Shown here one piece after another: positions 8,227-16,317 of a stretch of 41,293 nucleotides of DNA. Source of the stretch: Bog-756 sp038210245. Its GTDB lineage: Bacteria; Actinomycetota; Acidimicrobiia; Acidimicrobiales; RAAP-2. Location of the stretch: the NCBI GenBank assembly GCA_038210245.1, contig JBBQWW010000020.1:1-41293 (forward strand), written 5' to 3'. Numbering within the stretch: the first letter of the stretch is position 1; each line of letters starts with the position of its first letter. A program made the position numbers and the translations under genes. Below the pieces are notes generated by a model. That model saw only the letters and a program-made list of their open reading frames with translations. It was not told the origin of the DNA and did not search any database.

Positions 8227-9210
8227 TCAGTCGGTGGGCAGGTGCTGGATGACGTCGGGGGGCAGGTGGTCGTAGACGTCGGCGGGCAGGGTGTCCTGGA
8301 CCGCATCGACCAGGCGCTTGGACCGCGACCGCAGGGAGAGCATCTCGGTGTACTGCTGGTCGTCGCCCTTCATGCCCGAGATCAGCGGCGACTGGGCCAC
8401 GAAGGCGGCGCCGGCGAACATGATGAGGAGGGAGAGGGCCTCGAGCGGCCCGTAGGCCCCGGCGGTACGCAGGTTGTCGCCGAACAGTCCGATACCGATG
8501 GCCATGCTGGCCAGGGGGTCGACCAGCACCAGGGCCGTCTGCGAGGCGGCGATGGGGCCGGCATGGAAGGCGTTCTGGGCCAGAAAGACCGAGGCCACCC
8601 CGCACACGGCCAGGGCGTAGGTCTGCCAGTGGCTGAACATCTGGGTCCAGTCACCGGTGACGTAGTCCCCCACCTTCTTGACCAGGGATGCGGTGAAGGC
8701 GAAGCCGATGGCTCCGGCGGCACCGAACATGGCCGCCCGCCACCACCGTGGTCCCCGGAGGGCCAGCACCACGCAGAGCACCACCACGCCACCGCAGATG
8801 GACCCGGCCACCGCCCAACCCAGGTTGGACGGGGAGAGGTTGCCCCCGCCGGGATCGGCGAAGATGAGGAAGCCGGCCAGGCCACCGGCGGCGGCCACGC
8901 AGCCCAACCACTCGCGGAGCCCGATCCGGAACCGGAACCAGGTGGCCAGGAGCAGGATCAAGAACAGGAGCTCCGTGGTCAGGATGGGTTGGACCACGGA
9001 GAGGTTCCCCAGGTGCAGGGCCACGGCCTGCATCACGAACGAGCCGACCATGAAGGCGAAGCCGAGCATCCACACCCCCCGCCTCATGGCGTGGGTCAGC
9101 AGGCTCAGCTTGAGCGTGGCGTCCTCCGGCGCGTCCTCCACGCCCATGCGCTGGAGCAGGCTGGTCAGGGCGTTGGACAGGGCCGCAGCCAGGGACAGGA
9201 GGTAGACCAT
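8227..9210 (-). CDS. DMT-superfamily (EamA-like) membrane transporter
   Basis: A 327-aa protein starting MVYLLSLAAALSNALTSLLQ. It has roughly nine to ten hydrophobic helices in two halves, with the GVWMLGFAFMVGSFVMQAVALHL and NLSVVQPILTTELLFLILLL regions typical of drug/metabolite transporter proteins, and a charged cytoplasmic tail (SLRSRSKRLVDAV). ATG 9210 was chosen since translation further upstream runs into the preceding gene. It lies 13 nt behind the glyoxalase-fold gene, so both are likely one transcript. The transported compound is unknown. Confidence 0.85.
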   Translation of the reverse strand: MVYLLSLAAALSNALTSLLQRMGVEDAPEDATLKLSLLTHAMRRGVWMLGFAFMVGSFVMQAVALHLGNLSVVQPILTTELLFLILLLATWFRFRIGLREWLGCVAAAGGLAGFLIFADPGGGNLSPSNLGWAVAGSICGGVVVLCVVLALRGPRWWRAAMFGAAGAIGFAFTASLVKKVGDYVTGDWTQMFSHWQTYALAVCGVASVFLAQNAFHAGPIAASQTALVLVDPLASMAIGIGLFGDNLRTAGAYGPLEALSLLIMFAGAAFVAQSPLISGMKGDDQQYTEMLSLRSRSKRLVDAVQDTLPADVYDHLPPDVIQHLPTD

Positions 9211-9223
9211 CGGACCGACGCGC

Positions 9224-9619
9224 CTAGGAGGGGTCGGGGTCGGCCGGCGGCGCCAGCTGCTCCATGAACTCGAGCCGGATGCCACCGGGTGCGTCGACGA
9301 AGGCGATCCGGCGGGTCCCGAACGCCCCTTCCACCACACTCGGTCCCCACACCACATCGTGGCCGACCAACTCGGCGTCGAGGTCGTCGGTGAACAGGGC
9401 GGGGTGGAGGAAACCCTCGGCCGGGAGGTCCACGTCGTCCTCGTAGATGGCCCGGGTGAACAGAGTGATCATCACCGGGCCGAGGAAGACGTCGGCCCGC
9501 TCCCCCTTTCCCCACAGCATCCGGTCGCGAACCTCAGCCCCGGCCGATTCGTAGAACCGGCAGGCGTCGTCGAGATCAGCCACCTTCACGGCCAGGTTGG
9601 CCAGGCCAGTTACGGACAC
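9224..9619 (-). CDS. Glyoxalase/bleomycin-resistance (VOC) fold protein
   Basis: A 131-aa protein starting at GTG 9619 with a strong GAGGAGGAC site upstream. The sequence shows two beta-alpha-beta-beta-beta modules: LANLAVKVADLDDACRFYES at the start and FLHPALFTDDLDAELV, then AFVDAPGGIRLEFMEQL at the end, where the Glu of LEFMEQ is the usual metal ligand position. VOC proteins act as glyoxalases, isomerases, dioxygenases or drug-binding proteins; the exact reaction cannot be told here. It is followed 13 nt later by the DMT transporter. Confidence 0.88.
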   Translation of the reverse strand: MSVTGLANLAVKVADLDDACRFYESAGAEVRDRMLWGKGERADVFLGPVMITLFTRAIYEDDVDLPAEGFLHPALFTDDLDAELVGHDVVWGPSVVEGAFGTRRIAFVDAPGGIRLEFMEQLAPPADPDPS

Positions 9620-9821
9620 AGGTCCTCCTCGCTGCCCCTGCGGTGATTCTAACGATCCGCTCCGTCGTCCCGGTCGACCGGCCCAGAGCCGGTCGGGTCG
9701 GGTCATCCGGGGCGCCGGGTGGACCTCCTCGAGCGGGGTGAGGGCAGTGCGACCGGGGGTGTCCGACCCCGACCGTGGGTCACGGACGGGCAGAACGCGC
9801 CGGTCGGCCTCGGGCGGGGCT

Positions 9822-9851
9822 TTGCCGCACCCCCCGCGTCGAACCTACAGT
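9822..9851 (+). promoter_or_regulatory. Candidate promoter of the DJ-1/PfpI gene
   Basis: TTGCCG (9822-9827) and TACAGT (9846-9851) are separated by 18 bp, about 50 bp before the start codon at 9900. Each matches four of six consensus positions. The surrounding 280-bp gap between divergent genes holds nothing else I can name. Confidence 0.4.
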
Positions 9852-9899
9852 CGCCACTCCGGTCCACCCTGGCCACCGGTCCACCCGAGGAGCTCGGTC

Positions 9900-10643
9900 A
9901 TGCAGGTATGGATGCCATTGCCGGACCACGACTTCGACACCACCGAGGTCGCCGTGCCCTGGCGGTTGCTGACCGATGCCGGACACACCGTGACCTTCGT
10001 CACCGAGGAGGGCGGCACCGCCCCAGCCTGCGATCCCCGTCTCCTCACCGGGGTCCTCTTCGGTCAGCTCGGCGCCGACGAGCAGGCCCTCGAGTGCTAC
10101 CGGCAGATGGCGGTGGCGCCGGAGTTCACCAACCCGGAGAGCTGGCGTTCGATCGACGTCGGGCGTTTCGACGGGCTCGTGCTCCCGGGAGGCCACGCCC
10201 CGGGCATGCGCCAGTACCTGGGATCCCACGAGCTGTCGGACCGGGTGGCGGCGTTCTGGTCGCTGGATCGTCCGGTGGGGGCCATCTGCCATGGCGTGCT
10301 GGTGCTGGCCCGGGCCACCGATCCGGGCACCGGGCAGAGCGTGCTGGCCGGTCGGCGGACCACCGGCCTGCCCAAGTACATGGAGAGGACCGCCTACCTG
10401 GCCACGGCCTGGCGGCTCGGCCGGTACTACCGGACCTACCCGGCCTACGTCGAGGACGAGGTGGGCAACAACCTCCACGACCGGGCCCAGTTCGAGAGGG
10501 GTCCCCGGACGTTCCAGCGAGGGACGGCCGACGACGACGGCCCGGCCTTCGTGGTGGAGGACGGCAACTACCTCTCGGCCCGGTGGCCCGGTGACGCCTA
10601 CCTGTTCGCCCGCCGGTTCGAAGCCCTGCTGGCCCGATCCTGA
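9900..10643 (+). CDS. DJ-1/PfpI-family (class I glutamine amidotransferase-like) protein
   Basis: A 247-aa protein starting MQVWMPLPDHDFDTTEVAVP, with GAGGAG-type CGAGGAGCT upstream of ATG 9900. Hallmarks are GLVLPGGHAPGMRQYL and the nucleophile elbow VGAICHGVLVLARA, where the Cys of AICHG is the reactive residue of the family, and an acid-rich segment PAYVEDEVG. It resembles the Hsp31/YhbO-like group that acts on glyoxal adducts or as chaperones/proteases, but the larger insert between residues 40 and 80 differs from the short PfpI type. No export signal, so cytoplasmic. Confidence 0.85.
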   Translation: MQVWMPLPDHDFDTTEVAVPWRLLTDAGHTVTFVTEEGGTAPACDPRLLTGVLFGQLGADEQALECYRQMAVAPEFTNPESWRSIDVGRFDGLVLPGGHAPGMRQYLGSHELSDRVAAFWSLDRPVGAICHGVLVLARATDPGTGQSVLAGRRTTGLPKYMERTAYLATAWRLGRYYRTYPAYVEDEVGNNLHDRAQFERGPRTFQRGTADDDGPAFVVEDGNYLSARWPGDAYLFARRFEALLARS

Positions 10644-10650
10644 ACGTGGG

Positions 10651-10998
10651 TCACCTCGAGCGGAGGCCCTGGCCTCCCCACTCGTCGAGGCGTCCGGTCA
10701 GCAGATCGTCGTACAGCTCCGCAGCCATGGAGGGGCGCCCGACCCATAGCGCCTCGTTGGCGTCAAGCCACCGGGCCAGGGCAGCACCGTCGGCGAAGAA
10801 GACCTCAGCGTCCCGGTCCATGACGTAGACCACGATGGCGCCCTGGTCGACGGTCACCGACAGCTCGATCTCCGGGCCGGCCAACAGGCACCACTGGGAC
10901 GGCATGCCCGGCGACGACGACGGCTGCAGGCTCCAGTGCTCACGTCCCCGCAACAGCCCCTCGACCTCACGTCCCCGCTCCGGGTCTGCCGATGCCAC
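10651..10998 (-). CDS. Hypothetical small protein
   Basis: A 115-aa protein beginning at GTG 10998 with GAGGAGGA upstream. It alternates beta-like stretches (SQWCLLAGPEIELSVTV, QGAIVVYVMDRDAEVFF) and a C-terminal helix-rich part (AALARWLDANEALWVG). No signal, membrane segment or motif I can name. It ends 7 bp from the convergent DJ-1 gene. The good ribosome site and codon bias support a real gene of unknown function. Confidence 0.6.
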   Translation of the reverse strand: MASADPERGREVEGLLRGREHWSLQPSSSPGMPSQWCLLAGPEIELSVTVDQGAIVVYVMDRDAEVFFADGAALARWLDANEALWVGRPSMAAELYDDLLTGRLDEWGGQGLRSR

Positions 10999-11097
10999 TC
11001 GTCCTCCTCGGGGTCGACTCCTCGCCGCCGATCACCGTAGGCCGGAACGGTTGGGCCCTTCGACCCCCCCCGGGGGCCTTCCGACCGGCGGGCCGGG

Positions 11098-11733
11098 TCA
11101 GGGCGTCGTGGGGGCCTGTTCACCCGTCAGGCTCTCCAGGGCATCGACCAACAGCTCGGCCAGCTCGTCGGGGGGAACCGAGGCCATCTCCACGAACCAC
11201 CCCAGCGACCGGCCGAGGGCCACACCGATCAGGGCCGACACGGCGATCTCGGCCCGCAGTCGGGCCCGGGCGTCGCCCCGCCCCTCCATGCCGTCCACCA
11301 GCGGCTCCACCAGTCGTCGGGCCAGACGAGCCTGGGCGGCGTCCCGGATCTCCTCGGAGGTGTCCGATCGGACCAGGGCCTGCAGGATCGGACCGGGTCC
11401 GTGGCGGTCGACCCGGGCCACCAGGGACTCGACCATCTCCTCCAGCCCCTCGTACTCGGAGGCGTGCTGGTCACCCATCCGCTCCGCCGCCACCGCGGCG
11501 ATGTAGAGGTCGGCCTTGCTCCCGAAGTAGCGGGCGATCAGCGCCGCGTCCACGCCGGCCCGCTCCCCGATCTCCCGCACGGTGGTGCGTTCGAACCCCC
11601 TCTGGCCGAACAGCTCCTGGGCCGCTGCGAGCAGGGCCCGGCGACTGGCCGCAGCATCCCGCGACCGGGGCGTCCGGGTCGGTCCCGCACCGGCCGGCGG
11701 GTGCTGAGCGCGGCCGCCGTCTCCAGCCTGCAT
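11098..11733 (-). CDS. TetR-family transcriptional regulator, 5' end adjoining a deletion
   Basis: About 211 aa. The DNA-binding domain is clear: RRALLAAAQELFGQRGFERT then TVREIGERAGVDAALIARYFGSKADLYIAAV. The C-terminal ligand domain is typical (ILQALVRSDTSEEIRDAAQ, VSALIGVALGRSLGW). The best start is ATG 11733, but the first about 20 residues are Gly/Pro-rich and lie antisense to the MFS remnant beginning near 11701, so the native promoter and perhaps native start may have been lost in the rearrangement. Such regulators often control a neighbouring efflux pump; here the pump is reduced to its 3' end. Confidence 0.82.
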   Translation of the reverse strand: MQAGDGGRAQHPPAGAGPTRTPRSRDAAASRRALLAAAQELFGQRGFERTTVREIGERAGVDAALIARYFGSKADLYIAAVAAERMGDQHASEYEGLEEMVESLVARVDRHGPGPILQALVRSDTSEEIRDAAQARLARRLVEPLVDGMEGRGDARARLRAEIAVSALIGVALGRSLGWFVEMASVPPDELAELLVDALESLTGEQAPTTP

Positions 11734-12036
11734 CCCGAGCGGTTCGCCGTGGGCAGCGCCGTCAACCAGACGGCCCGGCAGGTCGGAGGCGCCTTCGGTG
11801 TGGCCCTGCTGGTGGTGATCCTCGGGGTGACGAGCGGCCCAGCCGCCGCTCTCGCCAGCTTCCACCACCTGTGGTGGTACTGCGCCGGCACCGCGGCCCT
11901 GGCCGGCCTGCTGTGCATCCTGTTGGCCCCGGGCCGCCCGTCCGAGGGGGGATCGACCGCCTCACCCGTCCGGGGCGGGGCGACGGCGCAGAGGTCGAAC
12001 GAGGCGGTGGCGACGGGAGCCAGCGGGCGGGCCTGA
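11701..12036 (+). pseudogene. 3' remnant of an MFS (DHA2-type) efflux transporter
   Basis: The plus-strand frame encodes FAVGSAVNQTARQVGGAFGV, the conserved region near TM11 of EmrB/QacA-type exporters, followed by ALLVVILGVTSG, then LWWYCAGTAALAGLLCILL, the last helix, and a hydrophilic tail to the TGA at 12036. About 400 upstream codons that an intact 14-TM transporter would need are absent: upstream is the TetR gene on the other strand. I read it as the stump left by a deletion that joined the pump 3' end to the regulator 5' end. The matching complete transporter at 21521-23212 shows what was lost. Confidence 0.7.
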
Positions 12037-12070
12037 CCGGGCGCCTGGAGGGCCGATCGGGGGGGCGCCC

Positions 12071-12100
12071 TTGTTTCTCCCCAGCCCAGGCCACTAAAAT
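12071..12100 (+). promoter_or_regulatory. Candidate promoter of the Rpf-like gene
   Basis: TTGTTT (12071-12076) and TAAAAT (12095-12100) with an 18-bp spacer form one of the best sigma70-like promoters in the window, 36 bp before the start codon at 12136. A TSS near 12107 would leave a short leader, or a leaderless start at the in-frame GTG 12112. Confidence 0.5.
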
Positions 12101-12135
12101 AGTTGTCCATTGTGTTTCGCGCCCGGTTCTCACCC

Positions 12136-13233
12136 ATGGCGGACCTGACCGCCGGAGTGCGCCGTCGACGCAGGATCTCGGCCGTGCTCCTCTCCACCCT
12201 CGTGGCCTCGACCTCCCTCTCGGTGGTCGGGGCGGCCCGACCTGCCGGGGCCGATGCCGTGTCTTCCCTGCGGGCCCAGGCAGCCGCCGTCTCCCAGCAG
12301 CTCATCGAGGAGCAGCTCCAGGTCGACACCTACCAGCAGCGGTACTCGGTGGTCTCGGCCCGGGTGGCCAGCGACAACCAGGCCATCAACCAGATCGGCC
12401 AGCAGATCGATCTGGATACCCAGCAGATCACCGCCCAGGTGGAGCTGGTCCGCCGGCAGGCCATCCGGTCCTACATGGACTACGGGACGGGCTCGGGGAG
12501 CACCACCGCCTCGCTGTTCGGGGGCGATCAGGAGCATGCCCAGGCGGCCAGTGAGTACTCCTCCATCGCCGTGGGCAACATCACCACCGCCGTAGACCAG
12601 CTCCATACCGCCCAGGACCAGCTCCAGGCCCATCAGGCCTCGCTCCGCCAGCAGCAGAGCCAGGACCGCGCCGATCAGGCCGCCCAGGCCAACGTGCTCG
12701 GTCAGGCCAACGCCAGTGCCGACCATCTCGCCACCCTGCACAGCCAGGTGACCGGTCAACTGGCCACCGCCGTGGCCTCCCAGGCTGCGGCGCAGAACGC
12801 CGCCGCGGTGGCCGCAGTGACCGCAGCCACCAAGCAGGCGGCCAGGGCGGCACCGGCCCGATCACCCACCGCCGCTGCCGCCACCGTGCCGACCATTCCC
12901 GCCACCGCCGCACCGGGAACCACCGCCCCGGTGGCCGTCAGCCCTCCGGCCGGCGCCGGGGCCAACCTGCCCGACCCCGCCCTCAACCCCTTCCTCCTGT
13001 GCGTAATCCAGCGGGAGTCGGGGGGCAACTACAGCATCAACACCGGCAACGGGTACTTCGGTGCCTTCCAGTTCAGCCAGTCCACCTGGAACGTCGCCGC
13101 CCAGGCCGCCGGGCTCTCCTACCTGGTCAACGTGCCCCCGAGCGCCGCGTCCAAGGCCGAGCAGGACACCGTGGCGGTGGCCCTGTACGCCCTCGACGGG
13201 AGCCGGCCCTGGACCGGCGACTGCGGCGCCTAG
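12136..13233 (+). CDS. Secreted coiled-coil protein with Rpf-like transglycosylase domain
   Basis: About 365 aa. An Arg-rich n-region and hydrophobic core (RRRRRISAVLLSTLVASTSL) ending near AGADA form a Sec signal peptide. Residues about 40-230 are Gln/Ala-rich coiled coil (SLRAQAAAVSQQLIEEQLQV region, similar to the N-terminal parts of NlpC/P60 and other division hydrolases). A Pro/Thr/Ala linker follows. The C-terminal domain (about 285-365) reads FLLCVIQRESGGNYSI, GYFGAFQFSQSTWNVAA and ends PWTGDC, matching the resuscitation-promoting-factor/lysozyme-like fold with the catalytic Glu in QRESGG. It should cleave peptidoglycan during growth or separation. GTG 12112 is an alternative start. 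Confidence 0.85.
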   Translation: MADLTAGVRRRRRISAVLLSTLVASTSLSVVGAARPAGADAVSSLRAQAAAVSQQLIEEQLQVDTYQQRYSVVSARVASDNQAINQIGQQIDLDTQQITAQVELVRRQAIRSYMDYGTGSGSTTASLFGGDQEHAQAASEYSSIAVGNITTAVDQLHTAQDQLQAHQASLRQQQSQDRADQAAQANVLGQANASADHLATLHSQVTGQLATAVASQAAAQNAAAVAAVTAATKQAARAAPARSPTAAAATVPTIPATAAPGTTAPVAVSPPAGAGANLPDPALNPFLLCVIQRESGGNYSINTGNGYFGAFQFSQSTWNVAAQAAGLSYLVNVPPSAASKAEQDTVAVALYALDGSRPWTGDCGA

Positions 13234-13256
13234 GCCTTCGACACGTGGTGGCGGGC

Positions 13257-14522
13257 TCAGCCCCGCAGATGGGCCAGTACGGCGACCGCGGTGCGGCGAC
13301 CGCTGAACAGGGCCCCCTGGATGGAGGCCGTGTCCCGGTGGTCCCCGCACACGAAGACCCCCTCGCCCAACGCCACCGACTGCTTCGGGTGGAACGGGGG
13401 GGCCTGAGCCGGCTGGCCATGGGGGATCACATGGGTGCGAAGGTGGTCCCACTCGGCCACCGTCGAACCGAACCACCCGGCCAGCTGGCGTCGGACCCGC
13501 TCGGTGACGGCTGGGTCGAGGGCGTCCGGGCCGGGCACGGCGGCGGCCACCAGACTCCGGCCCGCCGGCGCGTAGGACGGGGCCACCTCGCTCATCACCG
13601 CCAGGGTCGTGGCCGGGCCGGACGCCTCCCCGTCCAGCACCAGGGCGCCACCGGCCACCGGCGGACCGGCGGCCACGGAGAACCAGCAGCACGCCGCGGC
13701 CCTCGACCCCGGGTCGGCGACGGCCCTCCCCAACAGCTGGTGGGCGGTCGGTCCGTCGGTGGCCACCACCACCGAGCGGGCGGCCACCCGTTCCCCTCCC
13801 TCCAGCACCACGCCCGAGGAGCTGACTCCGGTCACCCGGGCCCCCAGGCGCACGACACCCTCGGCCAGTGTGGCTCCCAGTTGGGCAGGGATGTCGCCCA
13901 TCCCCCGCCTCGGTACGCCGGAGTCACCGACCGCCAGCATGCGCAGGATGACGTCGAAGCGTCGGCTGGACACCTCGAGGTCGGGATCCAGCTGGACGCC
14001 GGCGAACAGGGGCTGCCAGAACGACCGGACCATGGTGTCGGTGAATCCGGCGTCGACCAGTCGGGCCCGCGTCGAGCGATCCGGACGGCGGAGCAGCTCA
14101 CCGACCGGGTGGGTGCGGACGTCCAGCACCAGGCGGGCCAGCCGCACCTTGTCGGCCAGCGTGCCTACCGGGGCGGACAGGGTCGAGACCATCTGGCCCG
14201 GTCGGCGCAGGGGGTCGGCCACCCGGTGGAACCCACCGGCGACCCGCACCACGGCGCCGGGCTCGAAGGTCTGGAGACCGAGGGCGGGGAGGTCGAGGCG
14301 GTGCTGCACCTCGGGATAGGCGGTGAGCAGGATCTGGAAACCCCGGTCGAGCAGGTAGCCGTCCACGGCGTCGGTGCGAACCCGGCCGCCGACCCCGTCC
14401 GAGGCCTCGAGGACCAGGCACCCGACGCCGGCCCGTCCGAGATCCTGGGCGCAGGCCAGGCCGGCCAGACCGGCCCCGACCACGATCACGTCGACCGACG
14501 GCCGACCGGGGGCCGATCCCAT
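13257..14522 (-). CDS. FAD-dependent oxidoreductase, amine oxidase/PPOX-like
   Basis: A 421-aa protein starting MGSAPGRPSVDVIVVGAGLAG. The dinucleotide fold GAGLAGLACAQDLGRAG, the VLEASDGVGGRVRT motif and the C-terminal GVFVCGDHRDTASIQGALFS flavin-contacting segment define the NAD(P)-binding Rossmann/amine-oxidase group that includes protoporphyrinogen oxidases and phytoene desaturases. Its ATG overlaps the stop of the upstream chelatase-like gene (TGATG), so the two are translationally coupled. The pairing with a CbiX-like protein suggests a tetrapyrrole- or metal-linked reaction (inference). Substrate unknown. Confidence 0.86.
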   Translation of the reverse strand: MGSAPGRPSVDVIVVGAGLAGLACAQDLGRAGVGCLVLEASDGVGGRVRTDAVDGYLLDRGFQILLTAYPEVQHRLDLPALGLQTFEPGAVVRVAGGFHRVADPLRRPGQMVSTLSAPVGTLADKVRLARLVLDVRTHPVGELLRRPDRSTRARLVDAGFTDTMVRSFWQPLFAGVQLDPDLEVSSRRFDVILRMLAVGDSGVPRRGMGDIPAQLGATLAEGVVRLGARVTGVSSSGVVLEGGERVAARSVVVATDGPTAHQLLGRAVADPGSRAAACCWFSVAAGPPVAGGALVLDGEASGPATTLAVMSEVAPSYAPAGRSLVAAAVPGPDALDPAVTERVRRQLAGWFGSTVAEWDHLRTHVIPHGQPAQAPPFHPKQSVALGEGVFVCGDHRDTASIQGALFSGRRTAVAVLAHLRG

Positions 14523-14968
14523 CAGACCAACCGGCAGCGACCGGAGCCGGCGCAGATGTCGCACTCGGGAGCGTGGCCGGACGCATGGGCCAGGCAGTGG
14601 ACCACCCGCTCCTCCACGATGTCACCGAGGAGGGGATGGGGGCCGAGGGGGGCCGCCACCAGATAGTGCACGCCGGGATGACGACCGCAGGCCTCGGCGG
14701 CCAGGGCCGGGATGTCCCGGTCCCAGTGGTTGCCGGGCCACAGGAAGTACGGGGCGATGACCACGGTGGTGGCCCCGGAGGAGACGCAGGCGTCCACCGC
14801 GGTCCCGATGGAGGGCTCGGCCAGCTCCATGTGGGCGGCCTCCACGTTGGGTTGGCCCCGGGAGGTCCCCCACTCGGCCACGAACTCCTCGTGGCGCCGG
14901 TTGGCTTCAGAACGGCGCGACCCGTGGTCGACGATCACGATCCCGAGCGAGGTCCCCTGATCGATCAC
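14522..14968 (-). CDS. CbiX/SirB-like chelatase with a C-terminal cysteine motif
   Basis: A 148-aa protein starting at GTG 14968, with a -10-like TACGCT (14975-14980) 6 nt before it, so probably leaderless. It matches the short CbiX fold: IVIVDHGSRRSEANRRHEEF at the N-terminus carries the metal-binding HGSR, and VIAPYFLWPGNHWDRDIP plus AAPLGPHPLL the second active-site region. CbiX-type enzymes insert Co2+ or Fe2+ into sirohydrochlorin. The C-terminus CDICAGSGRC (Cys-x2-Cys-x5-Cys) resembles the tails of chelatases reported to carry an iron-sulfur cluster. No other cobalamin or siroheme genes are near, so the real substrate is open. Coupled with the FAD oxidoreductase. Confidence 0.83.
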   Translation of the reverse strand: MIDQGTSLGIVIVDHGSRRSEANRRHEEFVAEWGTSRGQPNVEAAHMELAEPSIGTAVDACVSSGATTVVIAPYFLWPGNHWDRDIPALAAEACGRHPGVHYLVAAPLGPHPLLGDIVEERVVHCLAHASGHAPECDICAGSGRCRLV

Positions 14969-15031
14969 GACCCGAGCGTAGGCCCGGTCGGGCGGCCTTC
15001 GAACCTTCCGACGGGTCGGTCGGCGGAGGGG

Positions 15032-15463
15032 CTATCGGGCCGTGATGTACTCCATGAGCTCGTTGCGGTCCTTCTCGAGCTCCTGGATACGGCTCTTGAC
15101 CACGTCACCGATGCTGACGATGCCCACCAGCCGACCGTCCTCCACCACCGGGACGTGACGGAACCGACGCTCGGTCATCAGGTTCATGATCGACTCCACA
15201 TCGTCGTCGGGCGAGCACACCCGGACGTCGGTGGACATGATCGAGGAAACCGGGTCGTCGAGGAGCTGGGTGCGGAGCACACTGAGGCGCTTGACGATGT
15301 CCCGCTCGGACACGATGCCCTGGATGGTCACGCCGTCCGGGGACACCACCAGAGCCCCGACCTTGTGGTGGGCCAGGTCGGCCACCACGTCGCCGACGGT
15401 GGCCTCCTGTGTGACGGTGACCACCATGGTCCCCTTGCCTTCGAGAAGGTTGGATACGCGCAT
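15032..15463 (-). CDS. Tandem CBS-domain protein
   Basis: A 143-aa protein from ATG 15463 with GGAAGGGGGAAG upstream. Two CBS motifs are visible: VGDVVADLAHHKVGALVV to SERDIVKRL, and SIMSTDVRVCSPDDDVESIM to VVEDGRLVGIVSIGDVV. It ends in a short charged helix ELEKDRNELMEYI. Free-standing pairs of this kind form a Bateman module that binds adenosine nucleotides and senses energy state; similar ones in mycobacteria (Hrp1-like) are hypoxia-linked, though nothing here proves that role. A perfect 26-bp palindrome lies in its 5' region. Confidence 0.9.
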   Translation of the reverse strand: MRVSNLLEGKGTMVVTVTQEATVGDVVADLAHHKVGALVVSPDGVTIQGIVSERDIVKRLSVLRTQLLDDPVSSIMSTDVRVCSPDDDVESIMNLMTERRFRHVPVVEDGRLVGIVSIGDVVKSRIQELEKDRNELMEYITAR

Positions 15464-15503
15464 GGACTTCCCCCTTCCAGAGTCTCCCCTGGGGTACTCC
15501 CCT

Positions 15504-15529
15504 GCCAAGGACGCGCATGCGTCCTTGGC
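15504..15529. promoter_or_regulatory. Perfect 11-bp inverted repeat in the CBS/NERD intergenic region
   Basis: GCCAAGGACGC (15504-15514) and GCGTCCTTGGC (15519-15529) flank GCAT. The site lies 41 bp upstream of the CBS gene start (minus strand) and 104 bp upstream of the next plus-strand gene. A smaller inverted repeat GGGG-TACT-CCCC (15491-15502) is adjacent. It could be an operator or an mRNA hairpin in the CBS leader. Confidence 0.5.
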
Positions 15530-15632
15530 CATCTTCCCACCCCACCCCCCGAAAGGGAACAGGGTGCGCCAAGTTGCAACAAAGTGGGCGGGATCAACGG
15601 TCGGCCAGGCCCCTTCTCGTACCATGGGCCCG

Positions 15633-16208
15633 ATGACCGACGCCGACACCCCGGTCCCCGGACCCGATGGGCCCACGGGACGACCTCGGGGGCGGCGGGC
15701 CGACGGCGACCGGCGCAGCCGTCTCCGGGCAACGGTCGAGGTGATCGGTGGCGAAGGGGTCATCGTGCTCAACGATCGGCGCATCCCCGGGTCGGGGGCC
15801 ACCATCCCCATCATCGCCGTGGCCCCGGCCGGCGTCTTCGTCATCGATACCCAGCACCACAAGGGTCTCGTGCACACCAAGCGTCCCGGACCCATCAGCC
15901 AGCTGGACCTCCCCGAGCTCCACGTGGGCCGGAGGAACTGCACACCCTCCCTCGACACCCTGTGCCGCCAGGTCGAGATCGTGCGGGCCACCCTGGACGG
16001 GTCCCCGTGGGAGTCCAACGTGCCGGTGGCCGCCATGCTCTGCCTCACCCGGGCCGAGTGGGGCCTGGCCTCCTCGGCCCGGGTCCGCGACGTCTGGGTG
16101 GGCTGGCCCCGGCTGATGGCCGGGGCCTTCCGCTCCCCCGGGGTGATGGACACCCCGAAGGTCCACGAGGTGGCCGGCACCATCGATGCCCGGCTTCCTG
16201 CCCTCTGA
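15633..16208 (+). CDS. NERD-like nuclease-related domain protein
   Basis: A 191-aa protein. After a charged Arg/Gly-rich start (TGRPRGRRADGDRRSRLRAT), the segment GVIVLNDRRIPGSGATIPII followed by VAPAGVFVIDTQHHKGLVHT is the core pattern of NERD domains, and VRATLDGSPWESNVPVAAML resembles the later part with a partner helix. NERD proteins usually have D-x-K in the central strand; here it is D-T-Q, so catalysis may be lost. ATG 15633 follows a -10-like TACCAT (15620-15625) by 7 nt; ATG 15624 is an alternative. Role unknown, perhaps DNA processing or a sensory scaffold. Confidence 0.65.
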   Translation: MTDADTPVPGPDGPTGRPRGRRADGDRRSRLRATVEVIGGEGVIVLNDRRIPGSGATIPIIAVAPAGVFVIDTQHHKGLVHTKRPGPISQLDLPELHVGRRNCTPSLDTLCRQVEIVRATLDGSPWESNVPVAAMLCLTRAEWGLASSARVRDVWVGWPRLMAGAFRSPGVMDTPKVHEVAGTIDARLPAL

Positions 16209-16317
16209 GCGATCGGCGGCGCAGGCCGACAAGCCGGACTGAGCTCAAACGGCGCCCCCGGGCGGCGCCGTCTACGATCCGGTGGCCCGCCGGACCGTCC
16301 CGGACGGCCCTGCGACC

